DNA from: Bacteroidales bacterium UBA4363
Lineage (GTDB): Bacteria; Bacteroidota; Bacteroidia; Bacteroidales; Paludibacteraceae
Length of the DNA stretch: 64,000 nt
Reading direction: 5' to 3'
NCBI GenBank assembly: GCA_002393965.1
Contig: DGSL01000019.1
Coordinates: 12,019 to 76,018 of the forward strand
Position numbers and translations under genes: made by a program. The notes under the pieces were generated by a model that had not been told where the DNA came from, made no database searches, and was given only the letters and a program-made list of their open reading frames with translations. Shown in pieces: positions 1 through 9,114 of this stretch. Each line of letters starts with the position of its first letter. Within the stretch, counting starts at the first letter, position 1.

Positions 1-357
1 CACGTCACCTGGTATAGAATTCATCAAAATTTTCCATCCAGCCGTATCCTTAAATGCACCAGATAGAAACTCATCAGCATCCAATGCAATCAAAATTTTC
101 TCTCCACCAATCTTATTTGCCTCAGCAAATAAAAGCTGACGAGCACGTCCCTGATGCATTTCCTCATCATGGTTGTCAACGACGATAGCCTTTTCATACT
201 GCGTATACATTTCCCGACTTCCATCCGTTGACATCTGATCGGCAATAATAATATGATCAGCCCAAAGAGACGTGGCCTTCAAAAAAGCAGGCAAGACCCA
301 GGCTTCGTTCCGAACTGGAGTCAAGACAATAATTTTAGGACGTTGAATATCACTCAT
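1..357 (-). CDS. Glycosyltransferase family 2, N-terminal part (runs off the window)
   Basis: The 119 visible codons start at an ATG (355-357 on the complement) and leave the window open. The protein begins MSDIQRPKIIVLTPVRNEA, the N-terminal strand and nucleotide-binding start of a GT-A fold. It continues with DQMSTDGS and, near residue 95, LDADEF, a DxD-type metal and sugar-nucleotide site. It probably adds one sugar during assembly of the surface polysaccharide encoded upstream in the same transcription direction. Donor and acceptor cannot be inferred. The C-terminus is outside the window. Confidence 0.85.
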   Translation of the reverse strand, partial: MSDIQRPKIIVLTPVRNEAWVLPAFLKATSLWADHIIIADQMSTDGSREMYTQYEKAIVVDNHDEEMHQGRARQLLFAEANKIGGEKILIALDADEFLSGAFKDTAGWKILMNSIPGDV

Positions 358-365
358 AATAAGGC

Positions 366-1313
366 TTAAATATCAAAAGGACACGAACTCATTAATAAAG
401 AAAGGTCTATTTCTATCTTTCGAGCATTTTCTCTGCCAGATACGCCTGGACGTTCGCAGAACTGTTCAAACTGAATAGGACGCTCAAGTGGACGTTTCAC
501 AGACAAGAAATAATCATCAAATTTATCGTAATTAGTATGATGATGCACAAATTCACAAAAGGTATTACTCACACCATACGCATCAGCCACGATAAGACCA
601 TGAAGAGAACTGGACATTACTTTTTCACAGGAACACATTTCATCAATCACATCCGTCCATTTCTCATACGATGTCATATTGATCAGTTTTGCATCCGGAT
701 ACTTTGACAACAACTGCTCCAACTTTGCAGGTTCATCGAAGTCCTTGTGATGAGGAATCAAACCGATACCTTGTCTTTTTACTGAATTCTTCGGTTGATA
801 GAATTTCGGCAAAAGTAACGCTGGATCACCATAGACTTCCGGACATTCACATCCATGTCGAATAAAATAGTCACGAGTCAATGGCCCTCTTACAGCATAG
901 ATTTTACGAGGACTCTCTCTCAAACTCCAATTTATGTCAAGTACACCACTACCCCAAATCTCTGTTCGTTGATTTATGCTGTGCGGAATAGTCGAACCAA
1001 TCACACTATATTGCTTATGAGGAAACAAAAGTGTTGCAGCCGGTATGACCCGTTTTCTCGTCATCAATTCTATGAAATAAACATTGATGTCGTCTCCAAA
1101 ATTGGAATAGGTCTCCTTCGAATCATAAAATTTTACCAACCAACCTGTGATAATGATGCATTCTTTTGAATGCAAAAGATAATAGAACTCGTTCTTTATC
1201 TTTTGAGTCCATGACGGACGATGTGCTTTCTGCCAATCATGCCGATGTAGAAACTTGTGTAATTTCTTCCGTTTCGTTGCAATGTCACCATGTAAAAATG
1301 AACGCAGTCCCAT
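366..1313 (-). CDS. Polysaccharide pyruvyl transferase family protein
   Basis: This 315-residue protein matches the polysaccharide pyruvyl transferase family (PF04230), which adds pyruvate ketals from phosphoenolpyruvate to sugars of exopolysaccharides. Visible family features are NFGDDIN near residue 72, IWGSGVL, the AVRGPLTRDYF block, YGDPALLLP, and the C-terminal SSSLHGLIVADAYG motif. It lies 8 bp upstream of the partial glycosyltransferase in a tight run of minus-strand polysaccharide genes, which supports a role in decorating the same glycan. The family also contains sugar transferases, so pyruvylation itself is inferred. Confidence 0.85.
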   Translation of the reverse strand: MGLRSFLHGDIATKRKKLHKFLHRHDWQKAHRPSWTQKIKNEFYYLLHSKECIIITGWLVKFYDSKETYSNFGDDINVYFIELMTRKRVIPAATLLFPHKQYSVIGSTIPHSINQRTEIWGSGVLDINWSLRESPRKIYAVRGPLTRDYFIRHGCECPEVYGDPALLLPKFYQPKNSVKRQGIGLIPHHKDFDEPAKLEQLLSKYPDAKLINMTSYEKWTDVIDEMCSCEKVMSSSLHGLIVADAYGVSNTFCEFVHHHTNYDKFDDYFLSVKRPLERPIQFEQFCERPGVSGRENARKIEIDLSLLMSSCPFDI

Positions 1314-1326
1314 GTTCTTTTCGATT

Positions 1327-2286
1327 TTATCTATTTGACACTATCCAACCATAATAGGTTTGTTTTCCGTCTATTTCTTTTATGGTATCTGTTCGGAAGG
1401 TCAGTTTATAGGCAAACGTATCCTCATAAAATCCCTGATAGGGTTGTAAAAGAATAGGCTCTATATCATGCATGTGCGGATTGTTCAACGGCACTGCATC
1501 GATTTCCTTTCGAATAATTGGCAAATGTTCGTGAGCAAGTATCATAAAGAAATCTATAAGAAAATAATCAATCATTCGTACCTCTTTTATCCTCAACATA
1601 TCATGCCAATAATCGACAAATGCATCATACAAAAAACTGAACAACAAGACATCTCTTCCTCCCATAAAGAATCCGGACCATCGAAGACGGGAAATACCGT
1701 CCGTCAACCGATCATGGTGCGTATAAAAATCATCCGAGAAAAGATTTTCCGGAAAATCCTTCGTTACATACACCGTTGCATCCATCCAGAATCCTCCATA
1801 AAGAGAAAGGACTCTGCAACGGATTATATCACTAAGATGTGTCAATGAAATTCGTTTTCTCTTCACCTCTTCCAAAATAGAACTCGGAAGGGATATATAC
1901 TTTATATAGTTATCTTTATCCAACACAACCACATGCTTGTCCGTATGCTTTCGGATACTGTTGATGCAACTCTTGACTATTGCTGGTGCTTCTGACTCTC
2001 CTTGCCACCACATCGTCCATATCGTATCGACTTCTTTGATTTCGGACGGACGAGTTTTGTATTTCTCCACCAATGGAGCATATTGCTTGTTCAGGAACGA
2101 ATAGATGGTAGGGATATAATATTTGTTATAGACCCATTTTTGACATTTCTCTGGAAAATAACACAAACAGACCATTTCATACGCAAATTTGACCATAGCA
2201 ACCCTCACCCCATAGCCCTGTACGTTGTATCGAATCGTTTTCAGAGCATTCAACAGTTTCTTTATTCTTGTCTTCCACGTCATCAT
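1327..2286 (-). CDS. Capsular polysaccharide synthesis protein (Caps_synth, GT32-like)
   Basis: The 319-residue protein resembles capsular polysaccharide synthesis proteins (PF05704), relatives of the GT32 mannosyltransferases. Key elements are IWTMWWQGESEAP near residue 90, a region for sugar-nucleotide binding (SLTHLSDIIRCRVLSLYGG), and GGFWMDATVYV, which carries the single catalytic aspartate typical of this group. Its start overlaps the stop of the upstream GT4 gene by 4 bp (ATGA), so the two are probably translationally coupled. The exact sugar transferred is unknown. Confidence 0.85.
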   Translation of the reverse strand: MMTWKTRIKKLLNALKTIRYNVQGYGVRVAMVKFAYEMVCLCYFPEKCQKWVYNKYYIPTIYSFLNKQYAPLVEKYKTRPSEIKEVDTIWTMWWQGESEAPAIVKSCINSIRKHTDKHVVVLDKDNYIKYISLPSSILEEVKRKRISLTHLSDIIRCRVLSLYGGFWMDATVYVTKDFPENLFSDDFYTHHDRLTDGISRLRWSGFFMGGRDVLLFSFLYDAFVDYWHDMLRIKEVRMIDYFLIDFFMILAHEHLPIIRKEIDAVPLNNPHMHDIEPILLQPYQGFYEDTFAYKLTFRTDTIKEIDGKQTYYGWIVSNR

Positions 2287-3572
2287 TTTGAATCCTCCTT
2301 GACTTTCTTATAGAGTTCCACGTATTGTTTGGCAACGTTCGAAACAGTATAGTGTTCCATGACCCATCTGCGTGCGTTTGTTGCGAACGACTCTTTGTCC
2401 GGATTTTGCAACAAGTACCTGATTCCGTCTGCCAGATCCTGACAGTCTTTTTCCTTCGCTAAATAACCGTTTTCCCGGTGTCGGATCATATCCCCATTTC
2501 CTCCGATGTCAAACGCCGCTACTGGGATGCCGCACGAGAGTGCCTCCATGATGGAATTGGACAGGTTCTCCGAAAGAGACGGGACGACCATCACCGACGA
2601 CAAGCGATAAGCCGCCACGATGTCTTCTTCTCTGCTCAACAAACCTAAATAATGGATCTTGCGCCGTAGCGTTAATGCTTGTAGAGGTCGATCCGACCCG
2701 AACACTACCAGTTCAACGTCTGACAAGGATGCATCCTCTTCCATCATGCCCATTGCCGTAATCAGTTCAGCAAATCCTTTTCGTGGGTCAGAGGTTGCCC
2801 CCATGGCTCCATAGAGGATATAACGACGGTCAGTAGGCAAATCAAAATGCCGGCATGCCTCATCCCTGTCTCCCGGCGAAAACGCGTCAACGTCAATGCA
2901 GTTGGGTATCACGGACACAGGAATTTTTCCCAATAAAGCACTCTTCTTGACGCAATCAGCCAACCATCGACTGGGTGTCACAATATGCAAATCCAAGCCT
3001 TTATAGTATTCTCTCTTCTTACGGAACACCGCTCTACTGAGATCATTGGCATCATTCGAAGCTAAGAGCGGACATGCACCACATTCCGTCTGGTATTTCG
3101 GACAGTCCTCAAAGTAATGACAAATTCCCGTGAATGCCCACGTATCATGCAACGTCCAGACAATCGGTTTTCTTACCTTACGCAACTCTTGAAAAGGCAG
3201 GAATCGCAGGTTGCACCAATGTAGATGCAAGACGTCATAGTCCATTTTTTGCAACGCACCATGCATCGGCACGGATCGAAGATCCGACAGGAATATCGGT
3301 TTTCGGTTCGAATACCGTCCCCATCTTCGGTGCTGAATCTTGTTCTTGACCTTGTTCTTTAACCAATCATACAACGGATAAAAAAATTTCTGAGGTTCAT
3401 ATTTTCGCAGTTCAACTACAGCCTCATCCGATGTTCCTTTCTCTTTGACCAACATCCTGTCCGAAACTCCTAAAGATCGGACTCCCTCAAAAATACGATA
3501 GGTAGCACGGGCAGCACCGCCATTGCTGTCAGAAGTCGAAAGTGTCAATATTTTCAACGGCTCATTTTCCAT
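2283..3572 (-). CDS. Glycosyltransferase family 4
   Basis: This 429-residue protein has two Rossmann-like halves of a GT-B enzyme. The N-terminus reads ILTLSTSDSNGGAARATYRI, as in WcaC-like colanic-acid transferases. The middle contains DVLHLHWCNLRF and WTLHDTWAFTGICHYF. The C-terminal donor site has SLSENLSNSIMEALSCGIPV, the EX7E motif of retaining GT4 enzymes, followed by DIGGNGDMI. A cysteine cluster (CHYFEDCPKYQTECGACP) is a common insert in this subgroup. The gene overlaps both neighbours, consistent with one operon. The sugar specificity is not visible. Confidence 0.9.
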   Translation of the reverse strand: MENEPLKILTLSTSDSNGGAARATYRIFEGVRSLGVSDRMLVKEKGTSDEAVVELRKYEPQKFFYPLYDWLKNKVKNKIQHRRWGRYSNRKPIFLSDLRSVPMHGALQKMDYDVLHLHWCNLRFLPFQELRKVRKPIVWTLHDTWAFTGICHYFEDCPKYQTECGACPLLASNDANDLSRAVFRKKREYYKGLDLHIVTPSRWLADCVKKSALLGKIPVSVIPNCIDVDAFSPGDRDEACRHFDLPTDRRYILYGAMGATSDPRKGFAELITAMGMMEEDASLSDVELVVFGSDRPLQALTLRRKIHYLGLLSREEDIVAAYRLSSVMVVPSLSENLSNSIMEALSCGIPVAAFDIGGNGDMIRHRENGYLAKEKDCQDLADGIRYLLQNPDKESFATNARRWVMEHYTVSNVAKQYVELYKKVKEDSK

Positions 3573-4533
3573 GCTTCATTCGTTTATACAGCATTAGCAA
3601 ACGATGCCACATCCCATCGTCATACAACATCCTACGGTACAAATATGAAACGGCATCGCACAGGACTCCCCGACTGTGTATCTTGGCAAAAGCCAGGTAA
3701 TCCATGTTCAGATTAACCGTTTTTTTGGATGGATGCTTCAAGGGAAGGATCGGGTAACTCTGCAGATTGCCGCGCCCGTCGTTCTCCGACGTATGTGTTC
3801 CCTCCGCATCGAACCCTATGTTGCTCACCAGGTTTTTTTTAGGGTGAATGACCAGACCTCCTGTTCGGAAGAGGTGTATCTGCATTTGATAATCCCAGTA
3901 ATCTTTCTTACGATTGTCTTGCTGGATTTCCATCAATTTGAAATACCACCAGTCTGATTCAGCTTTTTCTTTTACTTGCTTGCGACAGATTGCCTTAAAT
4001 TGTTCAGCGTTCACGTCCTTCAGATCGAAATCGTATCCATCCATCAAACGTGACCATGCAGCCCATGCCCCTGACACCATGTAGTGAGAGAATCCATACG
4101 ACGCCTCACATTGCCAACGGTCGCTGTATAATGTTGATGCTACGTACACGACGGATGGATCATCCTTGTAGCGTTGCAACAACTCTTCGCAATACCCATA
4201 GAAATCAGGATGTGGCAGACAATCGTCTTCCATCACGATTCCTCGTTCAACATTGCGAAAGAACCATTGAATGGCTGTCAGTGGACCTTTCCCGCACCCA
4301 AGGTTCTCTTTGGAGTAGTACGTATGGACCTGACAATCCCAATCTACATCTTCCTCAATCACCCGACGACAGACCGCACACCTTTCTTTGTCCATTGAAT
4401 TACCGTCCCGCGCTCCGTCTTGAAAGACATAAAGTTCAACAGGTTCCTGATTACGCAAGGAACCCAACACCCTTCGAACGTGATTCGGTCGGTTGAATGT
4501 AATCAGCAATATGGGTACTGTAAACTGTTTCAT
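3562..4533 (-). CDS. Family 2-like glycosyltransferase (hemolytic-protein HlpA-like)
   Basis: The 323-residue product begins VPILLITFNRPNHVRRVL, the start of a GT-A fold, and has VMEDDCLPHPDFYGYCEELL near residue 100, an expanded DxD motif. This layout is found in a GT2-like subgroup often named hemolytic protein HlpA-like, although there is no reason to expect haemolysis. A later block, YMVSGAWAAWSRLMDGYD, is typical of the same subgroup. It overlaps the downstream GT4 gene by 11 bp and abuts the next upstream transferase. Confidence 0.8.
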   Translation of the reverse strand: MKQFTVPILLITFNRPNHVRRVLGSLRNQEPVELYVFQDGARDGNSMDKERCAVCRRVIEEDVDWDCQVHTYYSKENLGCGKGPLTAIQWFFRNVERGIVMEDDCLPHPDFYGYCEELLQRYKDDPSVVYVASTLYSDRWQCEASYGFSHYMVSGAWAAWSRLMDGYDFDLKDVNAEQFKAICRKQVKEKAESDWWYFKLMEIQQDNRKKDYWDYQMQIHLFRTGGLVIHPKKNLVSNIGFDAEGTHTSENDGRGNLQSYPILPLKHPSKKTVNLNMDYLAFAKIHSRGVLCDAVSYLYRRMLYDDGMWHRLLMLYKRMKHGK

Positions 4534-5535
4534 TTAGTCGAATGCAGATTGAAGATGGTCATCATACCATTGCAGGAAAGGATGTTCAAAGGCAAATATG
4601 GCACGACGTATTCGAGTTAATAGGGATGAATCCTTGTATTGCAGTAACATTCGTTGAATACGGATGTTATTCACGCCTGCCAGACAGAAAGAAAAGACCG
4701 TCTGCTTGGAGTAGTGATACATCAGTCTCGCATAAGGACGTAGAGTAGAGTTGCCTTTAGCAAAATACGAAATGAACTGATAACGATAATAGCAAGTCTG
4801 CGCTATTGAATCATTCTTTTCATTGCAGAGTAACGCAGCTATCGTATAAAAAACTCTACCCCATTTCCCTCTCTTTTTGGGTCGAATCAAACACTCTCCC
4901 ATAGAAGACACTCCAATCGTTGCCACTCCTTTGTGTCGTCGCCACAATGAACCGATGTAATCTACCGCTATGGTCTTGCCCGATATCGAACCATAAATGG
5001 ATAAAATTAGGTCGAAAGCTAACTTTCCAGGCAAATCAAAAATATACATGATTTCCTTCCGAAAAAGCATAGTGTGACCAAAGACAAAATTACGCCACAT
5101 TGTCAGATAGAGCGGTGTAATCTGGAAACGGTGATCTTTCGTTGTTCCATCCTCATACAATATTCGATCGTATGTATAGGCAATGTCATACTCTCCGAAT
5201 TCGATGGCTTTTTTTAATCGCTCCAGCTTTTCCGGCATCCAGATATCGTCCTGATCCGATGGCGCGATCAAATCTCCTTTTGCCAATTTGAAAGCCTGTT
5301 TGAAATTGGCATAAGCACCCATATTCTTTTCATTTCGGATTATTCGGATCGTCGGATAACGGGATGCATAGTCCTGCAGTATTGCCCACGTCTCGTCCTG
5401 CGACACATCATCCACCACCAAAATCTCGTCCGGAGGCAACGTCTGATTCAGAATGGAATCCAACTGAGAAGGCAGGAATTCCGCTCCGTTATAGGTCGCC
5501 ATTACGACGGATATGGTTTTTCTTCCTTCCATCAC
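4534..5535 (-). CDS. Glycosyltransferase family 2
   Basis: This 333-residue GT2 enzyme shows ISVVMATYNGAEFLPSQLDS at the N-terminus, the VVDDVSQDET donor-binding segment, and PSDQDDIWMPEKLERL near residue 95, which carries the DxD metal site. The QDDIW form is common in rhamnosyl- and galactosyl-transferases of O-antigen clusters. It ends 1 bp before the next gene and overlaps the upstream fusion transferase by 4 bp. No transmembrane segment is obvious, so it is probably cytoplasmic or peripherally membrane bound. Confidence 0.88.
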   Translation of the reverse strand: MMEGRKTISVVMATYNGAEFLPSQLDSILNQTLPPDEILVVDDVSQDETWAILQDYASRYPTIRIIRNEKNMGAYANFKQAFKLAKGDLIAPSDQDDIWMPEKLERLKKAIEFGEYDIAYTYDRILYEDGTTKDHRFQITPLYLTMWRNFVFGHTMLFRKEIMYIFDLPGKLAFDLILSIYGSISGKTIAVDYIGSLWRRHKGVATIGVSSMGECLIRPKKRGKWGRVFYTIAALLCNEKNDSIAQTCYYRYQFISYFAKGNSTLRPYARLMYHYSKQTVFSFCLAGVNNIRIQRMLLQYKDSSLLTRIRRAIFAFEHPFLQWYDDHLQSAFD

Positions 5536-7253
5536 ATCTGATAATGATTCAGCAATTTCTCCAACTGCTCGTCGTTTCGGCCACTCACCACATTTTGAAA
5601 AAACAGGGTTCCCGTCTGCGAGAAGTCCATCTCCTCAATGCGGTTTACGGAGACATTCCGATGCGAGTTGAACGATCGAAGCACCTTTGTCTTAATTCCT
5701 AAACGTTTCTCCTGAATCCAGAACCAAATATCATCGGCATAGGGTGCAAGTTTCAGAAAAACCTCCTTGTTGAATACCTCTTCATCAAAAATATGCGGCG
5801 GATAGATCGCACCATGCACACCATAGAGAGAATAATCGCACGTCTCGTCTCCGTACGCACAATCCGGCCATTCGGAATAAGGCACGTACTTGCCGTTTCT
5901 TCTTACTGCGATGTTGCCATGCAGGGCTATCGGAGTCTTTTTGTCCGAATGCTCATACTCTCTCTTCAGCAATGCCACAACCTCCTTGTCGTAATACAGA
6001 TCGTCATCCACTGTGATAATCGGATTGTCCGGAAATAGCTTCAAGGCTGGCAATAACTTTGTGTACGAACGGACATCTTCACCATAGACAATTTCCAATC
6101 CGGACTGCTGCAGACGCTTCAGCAAAGAAGGAATGTTTCCTTCGTTCCATTTCCTTTCATCAAGAAACAGAACGATTCTATTAGGCAGTTCCGACTGCTG
6201 AAAGAGAGAATAAACAGCATACGGAACCGCGTCCGTCACTCGCTTTCCATAACTGGTCAGCGAAACAATCACATCCGATGCGTCTCCGTTTCGTTTCAAC
6301 ATATCCTTTGGCAAGGACTGAATCAACCGAGCTACCTCCCTCTTTTTCCGTGCATCTTTTTTCTGCAATTGATGAAAATATCGTCGTAGTTTCCATTTGG
6401 CTGTTCGTGCATACCATCCTGTTCGTATCATAAACTGACGTAACTTGACAAACAGAGCAAACCATTTGCTTCTACCAATCTTTTGCATTAACTTGTAATG
6501 CTCGCTTCGGCGTTCGTCTCTTGACGATGTCAGTTCTTGATAGTCCTCATCAAAAAAAGGGATCACCGACTCACGCCCCATGCGATTCTCTTCGTTCACC
6601 ATCGCCACGTTTTTCGGCTGTACTGTTAGTCCCTCCATCTCACACGAAGCAATGTATCGCTGAATATGTTTGTATGTCGCACCCCTCACCACCAATGCCT
6701 CCATGGCAAACAGATAGTCAGATACAGCCCTGTAACTTTCGTCATAATAATGCAGACGTTCAAACAAATCCTTCTTGATGAATGAAGCCTGATGTGGCAA
6801 CGTGCGCAGAATTACATCCGATGCCCTTAACTTTTCTGGCGAACAAAATGCATGAGCACCCAACCATTGTGACTTCTCGCACCACTCGTTTCCACATACG
6901 TAGTCTGCATCCAACCCAAATGCCAGGACATCTTCCACCACACGGTCATCATACAAGGCATCACCCGAGTTCAGGAATAGGCAATACTCCCCTTTCGCCA
7001 TTCGGATACCCTTGTTCATGGCATTGTAAATACCACTATCTGGCTCCGATACATACGTGAATGGTATCGCCCGCTCCTCAAACCGACCGCTTAGTTCCTT
7101 CAGCACTTCCACATCTCCCCTATCCGACGCTCCGTCAATGACAATCTGTTCGTAATCCGTCGTTCGAGTCTGGGATAAAACACTCTCCAACGTACGTCGC
7201 AATCCATCCTGATTGTTTCGGTTCACCGTTATGATAGAAAGTTTCATAGTCAT
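5532..7253 (-). CDS. Two-domain glycosyltransferase (GT2 plus second GT-A-like domain)
   Basis: The 573-residue protein contains two apparent transferase modules. Residues 1-240 are a WcaE-like GT2 domain with SIITVNRNNQDGLRRTL, DSGIYNAMNKGI and LFLNSGDALY. Residues 320-573 form a second domain starting VIVSLTSYGKRV, with TVDDDLYYD as a metal site and YADDIWFWI near the end. The second type often occurs alone as a putative glycosyltransferase in capsule loci. A basic linker with many Lys and Arg joins them. An ATG two codons in (7247) is an alternative start. It is the first gene after the promoter at 7282-7289, so it probably leads the distal half of the cluster. Confidence 0.85.
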   Translation of the reverse strand: MTMKLSIITVNRNNQDGLRRTLESVLSQTRTTDYEQIVIDGASDRGDVEVLKELSGRFEERAIPFTYVSEPDSGIYNAMNKGIRMAKGEYCLFLNSGDALYDDRVVEDVLAFGLDADYVCGNEWCEKSQWLGAHAFCSPEKLRASDVILRTLPHQASFIKKDLFERLHYYDESYRAVSDYLFAMEALVVRGATYKHIQRYIASCEMEGLTVQPKNVAMVNEENRMGRESVIPFFDEDYQELTSSRDERRSEHYKLMQKIGRSKWFALFVKLRQFMIRTGWYARTAKWKLRRYFHQLQKKDARKKREVARLIQSLPKDMLKRNGDASDVIVSLTSYGKRVTDAVPYAVYSLFQQSELPNRIVLFLDERKWNEGNIPSLLKRLQQSGLEIVYGEDVRSYTKLLPALKLFPDNPIITVDDDLYYDKEVVALLKREYEHSDKKTPIALHGNIAVRRNGKYVPYSEWPDCAYGDETCDYSLYGVHGAIYPPHIFDEEVFNKEVFLKLAPYADDIWFWIQEKRLGIKTKVLRSFNSHRNVSVNRIEEMDFSQTGTLFFQNVVSGRNDEQLEKLLNHYQM

Positions 7254-7281
7254 ATCTTTCCGTTACCTATTGGTAATAATA

Positions 7282-7289
7282 CAAATATA
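7282..7289 (-). promoter_or_regulatory. Bacteroidota -7 box for the distal polysaccharide operon
   Basis: The minus strand reads TATATTTG, a match to TAnnTTTG, 29 bp upstream of the start at 7253. It lies between the decayed gene and the two-domain transferase, so genes 1-7253 may form their own transcription unit. Confidence 0.55.
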
Positions 7290-7522
7290 CGATTTTCAAT
7301 TCGTTCTTCACTTTCTTTGCAGTTTTTTTACTCAACTTCAGGTAAACGTTGCTGATAGACAAAACCAAATCGTGTTCAAAAGAGACACGCTATCTGCCTA
7401 TCATTCTTTTGAGTAGGAGATCATATCTCCAATTTAACTTTTATACACAATTTTCATTTTTTTTAATATGGGGCATAAAAACAAAGAGTACATAAGTGTG
7501 GATTTGATTGGGGTGGATGATG

Positions 7523-8045
7523 CTATTTGAGCCTTTTGCTTGGATTTGTCCTTGCAGAAGGCTTATTTTTGCATGGAAGGACATTGTTCAAGTGCCGATT
7601 AGACGCTGGTTCGGTCTTTGAACGTGTTCGCCAATATCGTAAAGGAATAGTCTTCTGCTTTATAATCTGTGTAAGGGAATCAAAAGTTTTGTTGGAACCT
7701 TTTAACACCAAACGTACCATCTGTTCTGCCGTCGCAGGCATACTTTCATCACCTACACGTATAATGCCACTCTTTGACCATCACCAACATAGTAATACGG
7801 AGTATAATGCCCTGCACTGACTGTCACTTGCAATATGTGTTGTCCGTACTATGTCATGCGGAATCATTTCAACATCAAGCAGAGGGTCCATATAATCGCG
7901 AATCTTACTGCTGATTGTTTCGCAAACATGCTACACATCATCAAGTCCTTTGACGATGCCATCATTATCAATGCCGAAGAAAAGGGAACAACCCCATACA
8001 TATGTCTGTTTCTTTAATCGATCAAGATTTTCGGGCAATCCTCGC
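7523..8045 (-). pseudogene. Remnant of an AlbA_2/Schlafen-type ATP-binding protein
   Basis: No intact gene lies between 7254 and 8061, but the minus strand carries a frameshifted coding relic. Reading down it gives FFGIDNDGIVKGLDDV, an in-frame stop, SSKIRDYMDPLLDVEMIPHD in another frame, then SAGHYTPYYYVGDGQRVA, then IRVGDESMPATAEQMVRLVL and DYKAEDYSFTILANTFKDR. In order, these are the segments of the AlbA_2 domain and the region after it in Bacteroidota ATP-binding proteins annotated as putative transcriptional regulators. At least three frame changes and a stop are needed. The N-terminus is missing next to the glycosyltransferase that ends at 8062. It marks an old insertion or recombination scar. 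Confidence 0.8.
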
Positions 8046-8061
8046 AGTTATGCAGGCGATC

Positions 8062-9102
8062 CTATTTATTCATGCAGAATTGATAAAACAAAAATCCTAA
8101 ACAAGGATGATTGATAAGAAAGGTTTTAAGTATGTATTTTAATTTAACCATAGGCGATGCATACCAATGCGCTATTTCTATCCATTGATATCTCAAAGGA
8201 TAAACCTTCCATTCAGAATATTTGCTAAGCAGTTCCTTGTATTCCTTTAACGTCATCTGTGCATTTAGAGCGACTTTCGGGGTAACCACATATCGCATAT
8301 ATTTCAAGCGTTCAATAGATAATGCTTCAGGACAATGGTCTTGAATAAATTGTGTTCTGTATGCCACTGCTCGCCATCCGCTTTCTATCAATGCCCGTTG
8401 CCGCTCAATAGACTGCCTGTGCGTTGTACTGTACGACGAACTTTGAACATAATTATAAAGCCGAAGATTTGTACTAATACATTTTCCAGCAACAGCATAC
8501 ACTTCTCCCTTAAACACATCATCCTCGTGCAAACATAAATCTTCGTGAAAAAATAGACGATTGTCTATAATTAATTTACGAGAATAAATAGCATCCCAAA
8601 CATAATAATCGGGGATTTTGTAATGACACAATATCTCTTTACCATGCGTAAATATTGTTCTTTCAAATTTGTTATTTTTTACAGAACGAACAGGTAACAA
8701 ATTATCTTCCGTAACATAATTGGCAGAATAAAGTACCACATCAGCATCTTCACCTTCTGCTATATCAACCATTCGTTTTAATCCATCAGCCATAAGATAA
8801 TCGTCTGCATCCACACAACATATATATTTTCCTACAGCTTCTCTGATTGCCATATTTCTCGCCGACGATACTCCTCCATTTGATTTATTAATTAATCGAA
8901 CATTTTTGGCTTTCCTCTTTCCTATCTCCATTTCGTGTATATACTGCTCTACAACTTCTATAGTATTGTCTTTACTACCATCATTAATTACAATAATTTC
9001 AGCATCTTCAAAATCAATACTATCCAAACAGCGAACCACAACCGGGGCACAATTGTAACACGGAATCAACACTGAGAGAAGCGGATTACCATTAGATTTC
9101 AT
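8062..9102 (-). CDS. Glycosyltransferase family 2
   Basis: The 346-residue protein starts with LLSVLIPCYNCAPVVVRCLD and has IIVINDGSKDNT, NGGVSSARNMAI and CCVDADDYLMADGL, the ordered motifs of inverting GT2 enzymes (donor site, acceptor loop and DxD). The C-terminal 120 residues contain aromatic and basic stretches and may associate with the membrane. The DNA is visibly more AT-rich than the transferase genes at 1-7253. It is the last gene before the pseudogene scar and follows the WbsX gene by 12 bp. Confidence 0.88.
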   Translation of the reverse strand: MKSNGNPLLSVLIPCYNCAPVVVRCLDSIDFEDAEIIVINDGSKDNTIEVVEQYIHEMEIGKRKAKNVRLINKSNGGVSSARNMAIREAVGKYICCVDADDYLMADGLKRMVDIAEGEDADVVLYSANYVTEDNLLPVRSVKNNKFERTIFTHGKEILCHYKIPDYYVWDAIYSRKLIIDNRLFFHEDLCLHEDDVFKGEVYAVAGKCISTNLRLYNYVQSSSYSTTHRQSIERQRALIESGWRAVAYRTQFIQDHCPEALSIERLKYMRYVVTPKVALNAQMTLKEYKELLSKYSEWKVYPLRYQWIEIAHWYASPMVKLKYILKTFLINHPCLGFLFYQFCMNK

Positions 9103-9114
9103 ACTTCAGCCTAT

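Noticed and set aside
6181..6465. 94-codon minus-strand frame inside the two-domain glycosyltransferase
   Set aside because: It overlaps a better supported gene on the same strand in another frame and has no recognisable motif.
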